A stretch of 64,000 bases of DNA from Coix lacryma-jobi var. lacryma-jobi (GCA_009763385.1 CM019831.1:85161845-85225844); one strand, 5' to 3'; counted from the stretch's first letter, positions 20,115-32,148 are shown. Notes: a model not told the origin generated them from the letters alone. Numbers and translations are program-made.

Positions 20115-21974
20115 CTACACACAAGAGGACAAAGTAACCCGAGTCTTGGATCCCGAAGGGTTAGCAAGCATATACTTAGGAACCCAAGACTTGGTCACAA
20201 ATCTCAACTTATCTTGTGGGTTAGCATGATGCAAATGTTGGTTCACAAGGACAACTCGAGGAGAAGAACGAGTCGTACCACGGGAAAAGAGGCAAACATC
20301 TTCCAAGGTTTTTGTAGAAGAACCAATAGAAGCACCATGAGAAGCATGACGTGGACCAAGAGAAGAAGCACTAGAGGCATGTCCACGATCAAGACCTAAC
20401 CCAATAGAAAAGGAGTCATAAAACCCATCAACAAAGAGGGGCTTCTTACTAGGAGCACAAGCGTTCATGCCATGAGAAGGGCTATGAACCACCAACTTCC
20501 TAGAGGAGCGAGCTTGGCGCAAGCGTTTGGCACGCCAATAACAAAAGCTTTCTTGATGCCCATCTTTCTCACAAAAAGAGCAATGGTACAAGGGCCTATT
20601 GGAAGGTACACCATTCTCCGATAAGTGAGAAATCCCTTGGGACTTAGACAAAGAAGCATCAACATTCAACTTGGTGCCAACACTAGGAACACACGTGCCA
20701 TGGGAAAAGCTATGTGGCTTCCTAAAAGCCTTAGCTCGAATACGTCGCTCTTGTTTGACATGGCAAAAACAAAAATCGAATGAATGTCCATCCTTCTTGC
20801 AAAAGGTGCAATGGAAAATTGGATTGGGAACACGAGTCCCAAAAATGTGAGAAGCACCCTTGTCATGAGAAGTCCCTTGGACATCACTCGACGAAACAAC
20901 AAGGTTAGTTGTAGCTATGAAAGAGCTATCCGAAACCTTGGCACAAGTGCTACAGTCAACAGACTCACGCGCAACACAAGAACTCAACTCCGGTTGCAAA
21001 GACGCAATTTTAGAAATATCAACATCAGAGTTGCAAGAAATGCGTGACCCAAAAGACTTAGCACAAAGACTATTGCATCTTTTAGCTAGAACCTCATTCT
21101 CAAACATGAGGCGATCATAAGTACCACAAGGAGTATTTTTCAGATTTTCCATCTCCTCTCTAATGCACTCGGCATATGTGCTACGCAAGAGTTCAATCTC
21201 TTTTTCAAGGTTGGCACTCATATCATTCTGCTCAACCAATTTAGCGCTCATATCATCGCGCAAAACCTTCAAAGCCAAAACTTCTTTTTCCAAATCAATG
21301 CATGACGTGCACAGGAGACCGGTGGAAGAAACATCACCATTCACATCAAGCAAAAGATCGAGATTAGTACAAGAAGTAAGGCAAGCATCTTTATTCAAAG
21401 AGCACGAGGTACAAGGCCTAGAATTCATCTCAACAATTTCAGCCCTAGCATGCTCAAGTTCATCTACACATGTGGTGTGAGTCAATGTTAGTTTGTTAAT
21501 TTCAGCAAGCAAAGACTCACAAGAATCACATGGTAAAGCAGCTTTGGACCTAAGCAAGGCTATTTCAGATTTAGCATAAAAAAGATCCTTGCGTAAGTCA
21601 AAGCATACAAGACATGGTATGGAAGCATTTGATTTTAACATTTCATTTTCAGATTTTAAGCTAGCAAGGGAAAAGCATAGCTCATCATTCTTCCTAACCA
21701 TGTCACTACAAGAGGTGCAAGGAAAAGATGCACTAGACTTCCAATGAAAAAGACCGCATCTTAATCTAGCAACAGAGCATTTCAACTTCTTGATCTTTCT
21801 ACGCAAGATATCACAAAGCTCATCATATTTACTATTGTCATCACAGCAAGCATTAAGTTGTTGGGACACAATCCCAAGACAAGCAGCAAGTGTACCTTTC
21901 TTGGCCTTGCCAAGTTCATGTATAAGATCCTCCGTCGAATGCTCATTACCTCCTAGGAAGTCCAGCAAAGCATC
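20115..21974 (-). pseudogene. C gag-like ORF, main part (interrupted by B)
   Basis: Open for 617 codons from the ATG at 21968; the frame continues upstream across the B insertion to 29605-29727. The protein has cysteine-rich coiled-coil segments with CxxC pairs at about residues 84, 119, 147, 186, 220 and 339 (from that ATG), then two CCHC zinc fingers at about 387-400 and 463-476. These match the C-terminal part of SIRE-type gag, as in E (CCHC near 58472). The N-terminal UBN2/capsid-like domain seen in E is absent. There is no frameshift or stop before TGA at 20115-20117. It could package C RNA into particles made by a helper. The function is inferred. Confidence 0.75.
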
Positions 21975-23712
21975 TATTGACGGAAGTTATAGCATGTTTT
22001 ACCTTATCAAAATACCATCAACAGGCCTCGGTTTCAAGGAAGAATAGCATATGATGAGCATATTTATCACTAATAAGTTCCACTTGTCTCTTAGCTTGTG
22101 AACTTGTAGGAGATGGCAAAATGAACAAAATGAGGCCAGGTGGGCCCACCAAGGGGGTCGGCCGACCCCACCATTGGGCCACCTCGGCCATGGTGACATG
22201 GCATGATCCAAGAGAAGCATGTTCAAGCCAATATCAACCATTGGATGAAGCATGTGCTTTTGCTCAATGGTGCAAGATGAGAAGCACATGGATTCATGGG
22301 TCCACACCGAAAACCAAACGCAACCAACTTCACAAGACTTGATCCATGACATGTGGGGTCACCACGGGAGAGAAGAAGGTGGGCCAGCCCTGTCATAGGG
22401 GGGTCGGTCGACCCCCCCGTGGTGGGACCCAACAGAACTATTCATCAGGGTGACATCAGCACCTTCTAGAAAATGTACCCCGGGCCCACATGTCAGGGAC
22501 AGGGGTCGGCCGACCCCATGGTGACCCTCATCCAAGTCGGTGGCAAAGTGCATGTTTCACACGTGAAGAATATCCAAGCAATTCATCCAAGTCGGTTATC
22601 ATGGTGGTGGATCCAAGGGTGAAGAGAGGAGGATCACGCGGATCGCTAACGTGGCACCGGAGTAGCCCCTACTCCACCTCCACTATAAATAAAGGCCTTC
22701 ACCCTCTCATTCAATACACCACAAGGAGGAGCTCTCCACTCTCTCTCTCAAGATGTAGTACTAGTAGTAGTGCTTGGAGTTAGAGTGAGTCTCTGGTCTT
22801 CAGCTCTAGTCTTCCGGGAGGTCTGGTATGGTTCTTGTATTCCTTTCTTTCCTTATAAGACTTGAGTTATTTTATATAGTTATCTTCTCTACTTTTCCTT
22901 AGTACTTTCCTTTATTGCAACATGACTAGTTATGTTGTAGTGGTTGTTAGCAATGTCATAGTTATGTGATAGCGTGATAATGGTAGTATACCTTTGCGCT
23001 GGTTCACCGCCCTTAACCCGGTGCTCTAATTAGTTCCATCGGACGTCGGATTAGAGTAGTGAGATGTAGTGTAGACGTGGTGTCTAGACTATACGCTTGC
23101 TTGTGTCTGCGGCTTAGTCCACGGTTTGTTTGTGGTACCTAGTAGGGGTGACAGACCTATCTAGGCTTTGATTCCACCACGTGCGGGCAAGTTATTAAAA
23201 CGTAGGTCTTCTTGTGCTAGGCGGCTTAGCACCCTTCTCATCCCTTTCTGTTGCTAAGTGGCTTAGTGACCCGAAGTGCAATTGTGTATGAACATTGATC
23301 TTGCTTGATATAACATGTCTTGCTAATTTAGAACCATGCAAGTAGAGATAGATCTCTGGAAACCTTAGGCTCGCTCGTTGTTCTCCTCGCTCGCTAAACT
23401 ACTCTTTTATCTTTGGGACCTCTCTTGTGTGTCACTTCTCTTATCATATATATCACTTACCCCCACTCTGGTTTAGTTGGTATATTAGTTAGAGGATACA
23501 TGATAGTTAGTTATCACATTCTTTAACCATTGTTTCCCTGTGGATAAACACGATTCCCTGGAATACTCCTAGGTGAAATGCTACAACGGTATGTTCTGTG
23601 CGCTTGCGGAATTATCCAATAGACATAAGAAATACCAATAAACATTTCTAGCACTGTTGCTAGGGATAGATTCAAACTCTATTCTTAGTAGCGACGCTAA
23701 GAAATGTCAACA
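21975..23712 (+). repeat. B 5' LTR
   Basis: Starts TATTGACGG, with G to A at the second base compared with TGTTGACGG in the 3' copy, and ends TGTCAACA. It contains three near-perfect palindromes of the type GGGGTCGGCCGACCCC (22154-22169, around 22398-22417, 22502-22517) and a TATA box. One PBS-like motif lies inside its end (23649-23666). Confidence 0.9.
22683..22691 (+). promoter_or_regulatory. B 5' LTR TATA box
   Basis: CTATAAATA, followed about 60 bases later by CT-rich sequence. In the 3' LTR the same site reads CTATAAGTA (28576-28584), a damaged box. Confidence 0.55.
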
Positions 23713-23720
23713 AGCATTTC

Positions 23721-23738
23721 TGGCGCCGTTGCCGGGGA
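23721..23738 (+). other. B primer-binding site (tRNA-Asp)
   Basis: TGGCGCCGTTGCCGGGGA, a perfect 18-base complement of the plant tRNA-Asp 3' end including CCA. It starts eight bases after the LTR end. Confidence 0.85.
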
Positions 23739-26384
23739 AGCAATTGGCAAAAGATTTTGATACTAACTTTGATGGCTACTAATCTATGTTACCACTGGCT
23801 ATTGTGGGATTACCATTGTTCTGTTGAGTGTGGAATAAACAGGACATCAACCGTCTCGACCTTCCGGTGTTTTTCCACAAGATAAAAAAGGAAAAAAATC
23901 AAGGAGCCTAGGATGCATGATCATTCATGAACCATCAACACCATGGCCTTGCCATCTCATAGGTGAGTATATGTATACATTCTAACCCTATGTAGAAATG
24001 AAGAGAAGGTCGTCGTCAAAGAAAAAATGAAATCATGATGTGACGGAACAAAAACACTCGCAATCATGTCTCAGATTGTGGGTCTTTCAAGGTATGTGAG
24101 ACCCTGCCGGCAGGCAAACTTGAGTTATCTTTTTATTTATTTCATACCACTGCATGTTTGCTTGAATCATCATATATTTCTATTTCTTTGTTTGGCTATG
24201 CCTACAAATTCATGCATATCATTCATTTAAATTGATTATATTTCCTTTCCAAAACCACAACAACATGTTTGTTTAATTGCATTCATCCATCTCATTTTCA
24301 TTTTTGCATAAAAATAAAAAAATTGACCGTATGTTTCACCTTTTATGCTCACATGTCCTTTTTGAATAAATCTTGTGTAGTCCTTCTTGTTTCCTTTTTC
24401 TATTATGTGTATGCTTTGGTTTGGGATTACTTTGTGAGTATACTCCCAAAGGCTTTTAAATTAAGCATGGTGCTTAGGTTAAATTGCCTTCCTTAATCAA
24501 ATAAGACACGGTGTCAAATTTGATTAATGAACTAAAAATTACTTGTATAGAATTTGGATGTACATTTGGACTAACCCCTGTAGCAAAACTTTATAATTTC
24601 GATGGGTAAGTCATGAGATCATTCTTGGGACAAAGCAAGGATTGAGCAATGAAACAAACAACGGAGAAAAAGATCTACCATGCTTGACTAAGGAAGGGCA
24701 AATGAAATCTTCCAAATCCTTATCTCTCGGATTGGAATCAATGGAGAAAGCCCTACTCGTTGGCTCTAAAAACAGAGAGCCCTCACTGATAGGTAATTTG
24801 GTTTGTATCCGCATTTTATTCTCCATTGATCACATCTTTTGCCTTTTCATTTTGATCTTCATGTTTGATTTTTGAAGAACCCAACTTCCTTTCCTGCATA
24901 AAACTTTGAGAAAAGCTTTCACAAAGATTTTAAGAGTTTTTGGGTACATGGAGGGGTCGCCCGACCCCCCATTGCACCCATTCAATGCTCCTCTTGCTTT
25001 TTGTGTCACAAACCTTATGGTGGGAGCATGGTGCAAGTTTGGAAGTGATAGGGGTTGGCAGCTTGGCCGGCCGACCCCATATCCTTGCCATTCATTGTCA
25101 CACTTCACCCATGTGATCTTGTCTAGCATTAGACTGGTTCTGCACTTAAATTTGTGGGAGAAGCAGGAAGAGGGGGGTCGACCGACCTCCCTATGACTCC
25201 TCCACCACATCTCCCATTGTGGCTATGAAAGAGCATGGTTGGTATCTCATTTTTCATTGCATCAATTCTCTAAATTTTCCTCCTGCTCTTGAGCCATCTC
25301 TCTCTCAAGTTTTAAGTGCTAGCTTCTCTTGAGTTCATAAAAGGAAAAGAGAAAAAGTAGTTGGCATCTTCTAGTATATATTTGCCAAGCTTGATTTGAT
25401 CTCTCATGATTCACCTAGAATGTATGTGGAGGTTTTGAAACCCACAACATTGATGTGTGGCATCAACCACGACCCACAAGAACAACCAACTCGAATGCTA
25501 ACTGCTAACGTTAATCCTCTGCTTCCAAGTTGTGTTTTCTCTCTCTCTCTCTCTTGTTGCAAGAATCATGATATACTCAAGAAGCTGCTACAAGTGGAAG
25601 CAAAAGCCCATCAAGATGTACGAAGAGTGTCTCACAAGGCTCATAAATGGAGCATCAGCTCATGACACTAAGGTATGATGCTTGAGCCCAACCATAATCA
25701 ATGCAAATGAAGGTTCTGCCACGTGGACTCACCTACATGTCTCATGATTTGAACCCTCTACACAAGCCAGGTATGGATAATGACTTTGAAAATGGATTGA
25801 TAATCTTTCTAGCATGCTAAAACTAGACAACTTAATTGTCTATATCCTGAATCCATTGACATTCATAATCCTACCTTGTATCTCATGCTTTTGTTGGATG
25901 CTCACGATCTATGCCGTTATGTGAGAACTTTAAAATGATGAACTAATAATGTTTTATCCTTTGCTAAAAAGAATATGTGTCTTGCCTTTAGCTTGCATGA
26001 TAAATCTATGACAAGATGTCTCCCATGAAATAGGCTCTTCAGAGCAGTCTTTTCTTGTCTCTAGAGCTTCTTGTTCTCTATTCTTGCAAGTTTTGCCTTT
26101 ATGCTCTATGTACCTACACTTAGAAGGTTGATAATATAAAGACACTTTATTCACACATGCTTCAAATGGACCAAACTAGTCTTTGTTTATGCTTCACCAT
26201 GATTGTATAACCAAACAACCACTCCCGTGTGAGAGGTATTGGTTGTATAAATCATGGGGAGTAACCATTGACTTGGAGAGTGTGGAAAGGTGCACAAGTG
26301 TTTCAAGTCCAGGTATGGTGATAAAAGTAAGGCCATGGTGCAATCCAAGTCATAACATCAACACCATGTCACATTGAAAAGAGC

Positions 26385-26475
26385 AAGCTTGGGGGAGGAA
26401 CCCCTCCCCCACTCACTATGGCAACACAAAGAGCTTTGGCAAGAACCAAGCTTGGGGGAGATCCTCTCCCCCACA
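26385..26475 (+). repeat. Duplicated polypurine-tract hairpins in B
   Basis: Two copies of AAGCTTGGGGGAG (26385 and 26448) are each followed by their own complement. The stems are GGGGGAGG/CCTCCCCC in the first and GGGGGAGA/TCTCCCCC in the second, so one base pair differs in both arms. The true tract before the 3' LTR (27853) has the same AAGCTTGGGGGA but no hairpin. Confidence 0.75.
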
Positions 26476-27867
26476 AAGGTAAGTCCGGTATCTTAAGTTA
26501 TTTATGTTTCAATTAGTTTTCTCATTGCATTTTTTTAAAAAGGGAAAATACCAAAAATATTTGCTTTGTATTCCCCTTAGCACATTTGTCTCATATATGT
26601 CTATCTTTCCCATGGAAATGATGACTAGTTGCCTTGCTAATGTTTCTCTAGTGCCTAGTTTACAAGTTAGTATTTCTCTAAGTATGGATTACTTAGCTCA
26701 TTTAAACCATCACGAACCTGAAAACTTTGTGGGTTGCAAGTGCTAAAGCTAAGTCTAAGTTGTTGAGAGACATGATATAGTGAGACAAGAGCTGCTATAA
26801 TATTGTTCTAAGCATGATAGATTACCGGAGAATTTATTCTTAAAATGATCAAAATCTTAATTGTTCCTCAATGGTGATAAATTCCTACCACAACCATATA
26901 TGCTTTACATGTTTACAAACCTTCTACATAGGCTATTTGCTTTGTATTTAGTGTTGTCGAGCCTTGTTGACCCTTGTTAAGAGACTTTTCATGCTCCTAA
27001 GATCAAGATCACGTACACATCTCATATACATGCTGCTTCTACACTGGAAGTACACAAAAACATGTCTTTCATTTCTACCAAATAGGTTGCTTCATACTCC
27101 AAGTGTTAGGAAATCTCTCACAATTATTTAGTAGACAAGACTCAAAAGGCTAGGAAAAATAAAGATAAAAAAAAGATGGACAAGTGAAAGTCCATGAAAA
27201 AAACAAAAAAAACAAAAAAACAAAACAAAACAAAAAAAAAACAAAAAAAACAAAAAAAAGGCTAGCCATGTCTCATTAGAAAAAAATAGAGAGATAGATC
27301 TTATCAAATAAAGAAGCAATCTAGTCCACCATACACCACACACTTGCACATCTTGATCTGGGAGTATGACACTTCTCTTCAAGGATCTAAGCTTTGACTT
27401 CGCAACAAAATGCAAGTAAGTATGCCATCTTCTTTCATCTCTACCTTGAGCTACACATAAGTCTGTTTAGAAGTAGGATGAAATAAAGAAGGCAACACTT
27501 ATCATATGCCTTGGTGAGGAATCATACACCATTTGAGCGACATGAGAGAACCATATGAGGAACATTAAGTCTTTCTTTTGAAAAATATTGCAAAACCTCC
27601 GGTATGAAACTTGCTAAAAACAAGAAAGTTAGTGCTCAAGTCAAACTGTTCTATGTTTCAACCACCTAAGACAAAGGAAAAGCCATAAGCCCCATAGAGT
27701 ACAAAGGTAATATGGGTGATTTACATACCTAATTTTTCCATTCAAAGAGAAGAACTTTGTTGTGCACATGGTACTCTTGAAATGTGATGCATAGCAACAA
27801 TACTGATCCACCGAGGCCAAGTTTGATTATTTGCTCAGGACGAGCAAAGGTTAAGCTTGGGGGATCT

Positions 27868-29602
27868 TGTTGACGGAAGTTATAGCATGTTTTACCAAAT
27901 CAAAATACTGTCAACAGGCCTCGGTTTCAAGGAAGAATAGCATAAAATGAGCATATTTATCACTAATAAGTTCCACTTGTACTCTTAGCTTGTGAACTTG
28001 TAGGAGATGGCAAAATGAACAAAATGAGGCCAGGTGGGCCCACCAAGGGGGTCGGCCGACCCCACCATTGGGCCACCTCGGCTATGGTGACATGGCATGA
28101 TCCAAGAGAAGCATGTTCAACCCAATATCAACCATTGGATCAAGCATGTGCTTTTGCTCAATGGTGCAAGATGAGAAGCACATGGATTCATGGGTCCACA
28201 CCGAAAACCAAATGCAACCAACTTCACAAGACTTGCTCCATGACATGTGGGGTCACCAAGGGAGAGAAGATGGTGGGCCATCCCTGTCATAGGGGGTCGG
28301 CCTACCCCCCTTGGTCGGACCCAGCAGAACTATTCATCAGGGTGACATCAGCACCTTCTAGAAGATGTACCCCGGGCCCACATGTCAGGGACAGGGGTCG
28401 GCCCACCCCATGGTGACCCTCATCCAAGTCGGTGGCAAAGTGCATGTTTCACACGTGAAGATTATACAAGCCATTCATCCAAGTCGGTTGTCATGGCGGT
28501 GGATCCAAGGGTGAAGAGAGGACGATCACGCGGATCGCTGACGTGGCACCGGAGTAGCCCCTACTCCACCTCCACTATAAGTACAGGCCTTCACCCTCTC
28601 ATTCAATACACCACAAGGAGGAGCTCTCCACTCTCTCTCAAGATGTAGTACTAGTAGTAGTGCTTAGAGTTAGAGTGAGTCTCTGGTCTTCAGCTCTAGT
28701 CTTCAGGGAGGTCTGGTATGGTTCTTGTATTCCTTTCTTTCCTTGCAAGACTTGAGTTATTTTATATAGTTATCTTCTCTACTTTGCCTTAGTACTTTAC
28801 TTTATTGCAACATGACTAGTTATGTTGTAGTGGTTGTTAGCATTGTCATAGTTATGTGATAGCGAGATAATGGTAGTATACCTTTGCGCTGGTTCACCAC
28901 CCTTAACCCGGTGCTCTAATCAGTTCCATCGGACGTCGGATTAGAGTAGTGAGATGTAGTGTAGACGTGGTGTCTGGACTATACGCTTGCCTCTGTCTGC
29001 GGCTTAGTCCACGATTTGTTTGTGGTACCTAGTAGGGGTGAAAGACCTATCTAGGCTTTGATTCCGCCACGTGCGGGCAAGTTATTAAAACGTAGGTCTT
29101 CTTGTGCTAGGCCGCTTAGCACCCTTCTCATCCCTTTCTGTTGCTAAGTGTCTTAGTGACCCGAAGTGCAATTGTGTATGAACATTGATCTTGCTTGATA
29201 TAACATGTCTCGCTAATTTATAACCATGCAAGTAGAGATAGATCTCTGGAAACATTAGGCTCGCTCGTTGTTCTACTCGCTCGCTAAACTACTCTTTTAT
29301 CTTTGGGACCTCTCCTGTGTGTCACTTCTCTTATCATATATATCACTTACCCCCACTCTGGTTTAGTTGGTATATTAGTTAGTGGATACATGATAGTTAG
29401 TTATCACATTCTTTAACCATTGTTTCCCTATGGATAAATACGATACCCTGGAATACTCCTGGGTGAAATGCTACAACGGTATGTTCTGTGCGCTTGTGGA
29501 ATTATCCAATAGACATAAGAAATACTAATAAACATTTCTAGCACCATTGCCGGGGATAGATTGAAACTCTATTCTTAGTAGCGACGCTGAGAAATGTCAA
29601 CA
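27868..29602 (+). repeat. B 3' LTR
   Basis: 1735 bases from TGTTGACGG to TGTCAACA, about as long as the 5' copy and a few percent different by eye. The first palindrome (28048-28063) is intact. The second and third (28292-28310, near 28394) have each lost perfect symmetry. The TATA box is altered. Confidence 0.9.
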
Positions 29603-29604
29603 AC

Positions 29605-29727
29605 ATCCACCTCACGTTCCGTCTCAAGAGCCGCACTTCTCCTTCTTGCCAAAATGTCGTCCTCGATCGCATGTCCTAGACTCAAACCTAAGGACAAAGA
29701 CACACTAGAAGAACAACTTGGTGCCAT
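29605..29727 (-). pseudogene. C gag-like ORF, 5' part
   Basis: Begins at the ATG at 29727 (MAPSCSSSVSLSLG) and stays open to the B insertion point 41 codons later. It is in frame with 21974-20115. The ATG lies about 130 bases from the primer-binding site, where a gag start is expected. The sequence has no similarity that I can see to the UBN2 domain of E gag. Confidence 0.6.
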
Positions 29728-29859
29728 TTCCAAAAGCACGGTTAGTGTTATCCAAACAAAAACTCAACACCTTGACAAACAAAGTCGGAAGCAAAAACTG
29801 CTCTAAAAGGTCGCCTTCGCGGATCTGGAACCGGTTAAGGTAGAGAGAACCTTAACCTT

Positions 29860-29871
29860 GCTCTGATACCA
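29860..29871 (-). other. C primer-binding site (initiator tRNA-Met)
   Basis: TGGTATCAGAGC on the minus strand, two bases after the 5' LTR end. This is the standard copia PBS, complementary to the tRNA-iMet 3' end. Confidence 0.88.
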
Positions 29872-30154
29872 ATTGAAGGACCGAATTGGCGACCAGAGGG
29901 GGGGTGAATGGGAGCCTCAAAATTTCTTTCGAAATGTTTAGGCCTCTGTCCTAGAAAATCAACCCCAACACCAAAGCCAACACATGTGATGTCCACGACC
30001 CAAGTGATTGGGTGGGTGTTCCCTAGGAACACAGCGGGACACCACAAAAACTGCCTTGCCCAAATCCACGCAAGTCAACTAGTGACAAAATGGACTTTGG
30101 GTAACCTTTTTGCAAAGCGGGAAGCCCTATTTCTGTAGAACACAGAGTCGGACT

Positions 30155-30500
30155 TGGGAGCGTCCGATGTGTTCACATCGGACGCATCCGATGTGAACAG
30201 GACCTTCCTGGAACCTTACTGTATAGCCATCGGACGCTGCTACAGTAACAGCTCAGCGTCCGATGTAGGGCCAGCGCGTCCGATGTGAACAATAGCGTCC
30301 GATGCCCTGACACCTGACGCGTCCCGATGCAAAAAGAGGGTTTCTGGAACATCACTGCATGACCATCAGACGCTGCTCTGTAGCGTCCGATGCCAGTGTC
30401 CGATGCCCCTTCAAAAGCACAGAAATTGACAAGTGGCAATGGCGCGTCCAATGCTACTTGTGTCAGCGTCCGATGCCAAGAACACGAGCGTCCGATGCCC
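30155..30500 (-). repeat. GCGTCCGATGC palindrome array in C 5' LTR
   Basis: The same array as at 12160-12485, with slightly different copy order and several decayed copies (for example GCGTCCCGATG near 30319). Confidence 0.78.
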
Positions 30501-31355
30501 CCGAAACTGTGTTGTTCTTCCACCGATTCAACTCGATCTCCCTCAAATCAAAATCTCTAAGGCTCAAACTTCTTGTGAGGGGTCACAAGGATGTTAGTGA
30601 GCTACTGCTAAGAGATCATGGCTCGAACTTAACTCCAAATCGATGAATCAAAAGATTTCGGGGCAAAGGAGCAAGAACGTGATCCAAAATGAAATGCGCC
30701 CGATCTACCAGCTCGTGAGGAATTAGAGAAAACCCTTCGGTAGAAAGATGTCTCTCATGATGCTCTAGGAGATGATTCAAACGGATTTGTGAATCTTCCC
30801 TCGAAACAAGAAATCTTGTGAAGATCGAAAGAGGCGAAAACGTGCAACGCGAAGAACAAAATCACAAGACAAATTAAAGCACGAATTTGATCCTTGGATT
30901 CAACAAGATGATGGATTGTATTAGCGCTCAGTGTTGGGTTACAAGCCACTCCTCGCAACCACAAAGCTCGGATGGAAAAAAGCTCAAGAACAAGAGCCTT
31001 CTCTCCACTAACCCTAGCCCTCTCTCACAAGAACAAAATGAGAGCGGCACCGTCCGAGGATTAGGCTACCCTAACCAGCCCCCTCACATATCTATAGGCG
31101 CACGTCTAAAAGAAACAAATGCCCTAACATGAAGCACTAACCCCAATTACCCCCTAGGGGTAAAACCGTCCAAACCGGTCAGTTTTCATCCGACGGCCAC
31201 GCGCCTTCTCATCCTTCGCTTCGCCTCGACGCAAGCTCCAGGATGCCGCCACGTGCCGTCATGTCGACCACCGCGCCTTCCTCATGGATAGCTTCGCCGC
31301 CGTGCCAGCCTCTCCACGCCGCCACGCGTCGACCGTTCCGCATGGGAACCTCCGC

Positions 31356-31523
31356 CCGGTTTTGAGGCCCAAACTGGTAAACCTGCTAGCCCAGGTTTTG
31401 TGGCCCAATCCTGGAAACCGTCCACCCTGAGTTTTGAGGCCGAAACTCAGAAACCGACCACCCTGAGTTTTGAGGCCCAAACTCGGAAACCGTTGTGGGT
31501 AGCTTTTTGAGGCTCAGCTACTG
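31356..31523 (-). repeat. U3 stem-loop array in C 5' LTR
   Basis: Five units equivalent to 13338-13506. Most have one mismatch here, for example CCAGGATT with AAACCTGG near 31390-31415. The terminal GGTAGCT/AGCTAC stem is at about 31499-31521. Confidence 0.75.
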
Positions 31524-32148
31524 ATCCTGCGCCGTATACGGGATGTGGTTCGCACACCCTGACCACCGGCACCGATGTCGGTGCATGTCCAGCCTCCACG
31601 CCGGGCACAACGCCTTCGCCTTCCTTCTTGACTTGGCCGACGACACTTGCGCCGCACGCAAGCCCGTGTCCGACCTCCCGCCAATTGCCACGATGCCATA
31701 GTCTTCCTCCCGACTCGGTCGATGGATTGCACATCCCCATGTGCTCTCGCTCGCCGATGCCAAGTGCCAGCTACCACAGCTGGTCCTCCGGCCTCCCGGT
31801 CCGTCGGTCCAAGCCTCACGACCGCCCTTCACCGCTCTGGGTACATCGACATGGCACGTCCGCCGCATGGTACGCCCATCCTTCACCGCTCCTGGTCCGT
31901 CGGCACGACGCATCTCTACTTGACCTTCACCTCGCCATCGACCACTGTCTCTGAGCTCCACACCTGCACATCAACACAACCAAGAGACACATGTTGCACA
32001 CACACACACACCAACACAGAAACACCACGACTCAACGCCACCGGTTAGTCATAAGCACTAAGCGCATAGCGAGACAATTACTCAACCAGGAAAAGCCTCA
32101 AACCTTCCTCACAAATGTCAATCATTTATCATATATGTTCTCAAAGAT

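Larger units (their letters stand above)
23713..27867 (+). other. B internal region, noncoding
   Basis: AT-rich and without gag, protease, RT or integrase similarity; its open frames are short and domain-free. It contains three more LTR-type palindromes (24951-24970, 25062-25078, 25171-25190), two polypurine-like hairpins (26385-26410, 26448-26475), and an A-rich run at 27198-27260. The final polypurine tract is at 27853-27867. Confidence 0.75.
21975..29602 (+). mobile_element. B: noncoding LTR retrotransposon (LARD-like, Athila-type ends)
   Basis: Two similar LTRs (21975-23712 and 27868-29602) flank a 4.2 kb internal region with no recognisable protein. The flanks GCATC (21970-21974) and ACATC (29603-29607) are the target duplication with one change. 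The gag-like frame of C is restored if B and one flank copy are removed, which confirms the boundaries. The primer-binding site (complement of tRNA-Asp) and the polypurine tract AAGCTTGGGGGAT match Athila-lineage practice and those of A. It must rely on proteins from another element. Confidence 0.9.
11795..32143 (-). mobile_element. C: SIRE/Maximus-type copia derivative lacking pol, host to B and I
   Basis: A complete insertion with 3' LTR 11795-14126 and 5' LTR 29874-32143 (both TGAGAACATATATG to GGTCCTTCA on the minus strand). AAGAT is duplicated exactly at 11790-11794 and 32144-32148. Inside, on the minus strand: primer-binding site, a gag-like ORF (split by B), a spacer (split by solo LTR I), a short scrambled pol remnant, and the 3' noncoding region. 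Protease, most of integrase and RT are absent, so C would depend on a helper such as a D- or E-type element. It inserted into the LTR of D. Confidence 0.92.
29874..32143 (-). repeat. C 5' LTR
   Basis: 2270 bases, the partner of 11795-14126. It ends at TTCTCA (plus strand), followed by AAGAT. It contains the palindrome array (30155-30500), a changed TATA region (CTATAGATAT on the minus strand, 31097-31088) and the U3 stem-loop array (31356-31523). Confidence 0.9.

Noticed and set aside
24269..26746. Short hydrophobic ORFs in the B internal region, as gag or env remnants
   Set aside because: AT-rich frames of 60-90 codons without motifs; no zinc knuckle, protease or RT residues.
27198..27260. 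A-rich run as a poly(A) tail of a LINE or SINE
   Set aside because: It is an interrupted A/C-rich stretch inside B with no element upstream of it and no target duplication.
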